A DNA stretch of 7,501 bases from Hydrogenothermaceae bacterium (lineage in GTDB: Bacteria; Aquificota; Aquificae; Hydrogenothermales; Hydrogenothermaceae): positions 1 through 7,501 of the forward strand of contig JALSSE010000419.1 of the NCBI GenBank assembly GCA_026984415.1. Direction: 5' to 3'. Position 1 is the first letter of the stretch. Every line of letters starts with the position of its first letter. The notes under the pieces are model-generated. The model was not told the DNA's origin and made no database searches. It worked only from the letters and a program-made list of their open reading frames with translations. The position numbers and the translations under genes are program-made. Positions 6,496-7,501 of the stretch are shown here, piece after piece.

Positions 6496-7007
6496 TAATT
6501 GGATACGCTAATCTGATAACTTTATCAAGATTAGCTATCGTCCCTTTTTTAATTTATACAATTGAAAAGGACTATTACGTAATTTCAGGAACTCTTGTTT
6601 TATTTGCAATTTTTACAGACTGGTTAGATGGGATTATTGCAAGAAAATACAACGATGTAACCCAACACGGAAAACTATTGGACCCGGCTGTTGATAAGAT
6701 TTTTACAATTTCTATAATTGCAGCTTTTATAGAAAAAGGTTATATAAATAGTTATCCATTATTTTTGATAGTAACAAGGGAAATGCTTGTAACGTGGATT
6801 AGAAGCGTGATGGTATCAAAAGGAACAGTAGTTTCAGCTTCTTATCTTGGAAAAGTAAAAACAACTCTCCAGATGTTATCTATATTTTTGCTTGCTGTTA
6901 ACTTATGGTTGCCCGGTGTAATTACCCTTTGGCTATCAATTATAATTTCTTACATTTCTGGGTTTGAATACTTAAAAATGTTTTACAAGGAAAAAGCATG
7001 GACTTAA
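6492..7007 (+). CDS. pgsA: CDP-diacylglycerol--glycerol-3-phosphate 3-phosphatidyltransferase PgsA
   Basis: PgsA is an integral membrane CDP-alcohol phosphatidyltransferase that makes phosphatidylglycerol phosphate, the precursor of phosphatidylglycerol. The 171 residues (E. coli 182) show NLITLSRLAIVPF (7-19), then the family signature D-G-x2-A-R-x8-G-x3-D-x3-D: Asp43, Asp46-Gly47, Ala50-Arg51, Gly60, Asp64 and Asp68, all present, so the metal site is complete. REMLVTWIR (96-104) and SYLGKVKTTLQM (117-128) are characteristic of PgsA rather than Pls or phosphatidylserine synthases. About five or six hydrophobic segments are visible. The TTG start overlaps the ftsZ stop by 4 bases (TTGA), and the end overlaps plsY by 10. 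The head-to-tail link to ftsZ puts lipid synthesis in the division operon, presumably on one message. Confidence 0.93.
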   Translation: MIIGYANLITLSRLAIVPFLIYTIEKDYYVISGTLVLFAIFTDWLDGIIARKYNDVTQHGKLLDPAVDKIFTISIIAAFIEKGYINSYPLFLIVTREMLVTWIRSVMVSKGTVVSASYLGKVKTTLQMLSIFLLAVNLWLPGVITLWLSIIISYISGFEYLKMFYKEKAWT

Positions 7008-7501
7008 CAGATATAAGAGTAATAATTTTTATATACCTTATAATAACTTATCTTATCTCTTCAATTCCTTTTGGGCTTATTGTAGGAAAATTATTTGGTA
7101 AAGATGTTAGAAAAGAAGGAAGTGGGAACATAGGGGCAACAAACGTAACAAGAGTTATCGGAAAAAAAGCTGGCTTTCTCGTTTTACTTTTAGATATGGC
7201 AAAAGGTTATATTCCTACTGCCTATGCATTTCACTTCTTCTACGGAGAGACAAAAATAATAATGCTAATTGCCATAATGGCAATAATTGGGCACTGTTTT
7301 TCTATATTTTTAAATTTCAAAGGTGGTAAAGGGGTTGCAACTGCTTTTGGTGTAATGTTAGCTATTTCTCCAAAGGCAACACTTATAATTGGTGGGATAT
7401 GGATAGGTTCGTTTTTAGTATCTGGATACGTTTCCCTATCCTCAATACTTGCCTCTATACTTGCACCGATTATAGTTTTATATATTGAAAAAGATGTGTA
7501 T
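6998..7501 (+). CDS. plsY: Glycerol-3-phosphate acyltransferase PlsY, 5' part
   Basis: PlsY is an integral membrane enzyme that acylates glycerol-3-phosphate from acyl-phosphate to give lysophosphatidic acid, the first committed step of phospholipid synthesis in most bacteria. The visible 168 residues run past the window end; the family is about 195-205 residues, so roughly 30 are missing. Signatures are SSIPFG (21-26), the conserved loop GSGNIGATN (41-49) followed by TRVIGKKAG (51-59), LDMAKG (65-70), GH (98-99) and FKGGKGVAT (107-115). Several hydrophobic segments lie between. ATG at 6998 is 10 bases inside pgsA, with AAGGA at 6987-6991 six bases upstream. It uses acyl-phosphate made by PlsX, which is not in the window. 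Confidence 0.95.
   Translation, partial: MDLTDIRVIIFIYLIITYLISSIPFGLIVGKLFGKDVRKEGSGNIGATNVTRVIGKKAGFLVLLLDMAKGYIPTAYAFHFFYGETKIIMLIAIMAIIGHCFSIFLNFKGGKGVATAFGVMLAISPKATLIIGGIWIGSFLVSGYVSLSSILASILAPIIVLYIEKDVY

Noticed and set aside
1..7501. A novel system, defence island or transferred element
   Set aside because: All nine genes are core wall, division or lipid genes with similar codon use and tight spacing; no repeats, integrase, transposase or unknown gene was seen.

Overview
The window is one plus-strand block of the division and cell wall (dcw) cluster of an AT-rich bacterium. The order is ftsW (3' part), murG, murB, ddl, ftsQ, ftsA, ftsZ, pgsA, plsY (5' part). Coding density is nearly complete. 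The largest gap is the 19 bases between ftsA and ftsZ; the other junctions have a gap of 1 or 2 bases or an overlap of 4 to 26 bases. No stretch of 300 bases lacks a gene. I see no RNA gene, mobile element, CRISPR array or convincing terminator or promoter, and no believable gene on the minus strand.

The organism is probably a thermophilic member of the Aquificota, perhaps a Hydrogenothermaceae relative such as Sulfurihydrogenibium or Persephonella. This is inference. The proteins are rich in Lys, Glu and Ile, Arg is mostly AGA/AGG, Leu is often TTA, and the coding strand is A-rich. The FtsZ phrases VIHNQ, SPLLEGTSIEG and IIFGA resemble the Aquifex FtsZ as I remember it. I could not run a search, so the phylum is moderately supported and the family weakly.

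Positions 1-3422 hold the lipid II and peptidoglycan precursor genes. FtsW is the septal glycosyltransferase, MurG makes lipid II, MurB completes UDP-MurNAc, and Ddl makes D-Ala-D-Ala. Positions 3397-6495 hold the divisome core: FtsQ (membrane scaffold), FtsA (membrane tether) and FtsZ (cytoskeletal GTPase). Positions 6492-7501 hold two phospholipid genes, PgsA (phosphatidylglycerol phosphate synthesis) and PlsY (first acylation of glycerol-3-phosphate), joined to ftsZ by a 4-base overlap. The layout implies one polycistronic, translationally coupled message combining wall precursor supply, Z-ring assembly and membrane lipid synthesis.

Four of the eight visible starts (murG, murB, ddl, pgsA) are TTG. 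Only ftsZ has a full AGGAGG ribosome binding site in an intergenic space, which fits the need for more FtsZ than its neighbours. I did not find an undescribed system. The points worth a second look are the missing murC, the ftsZ-pgsA-plsY linkage, the run of coupled TTG starts, and long A tracts in essential genes.
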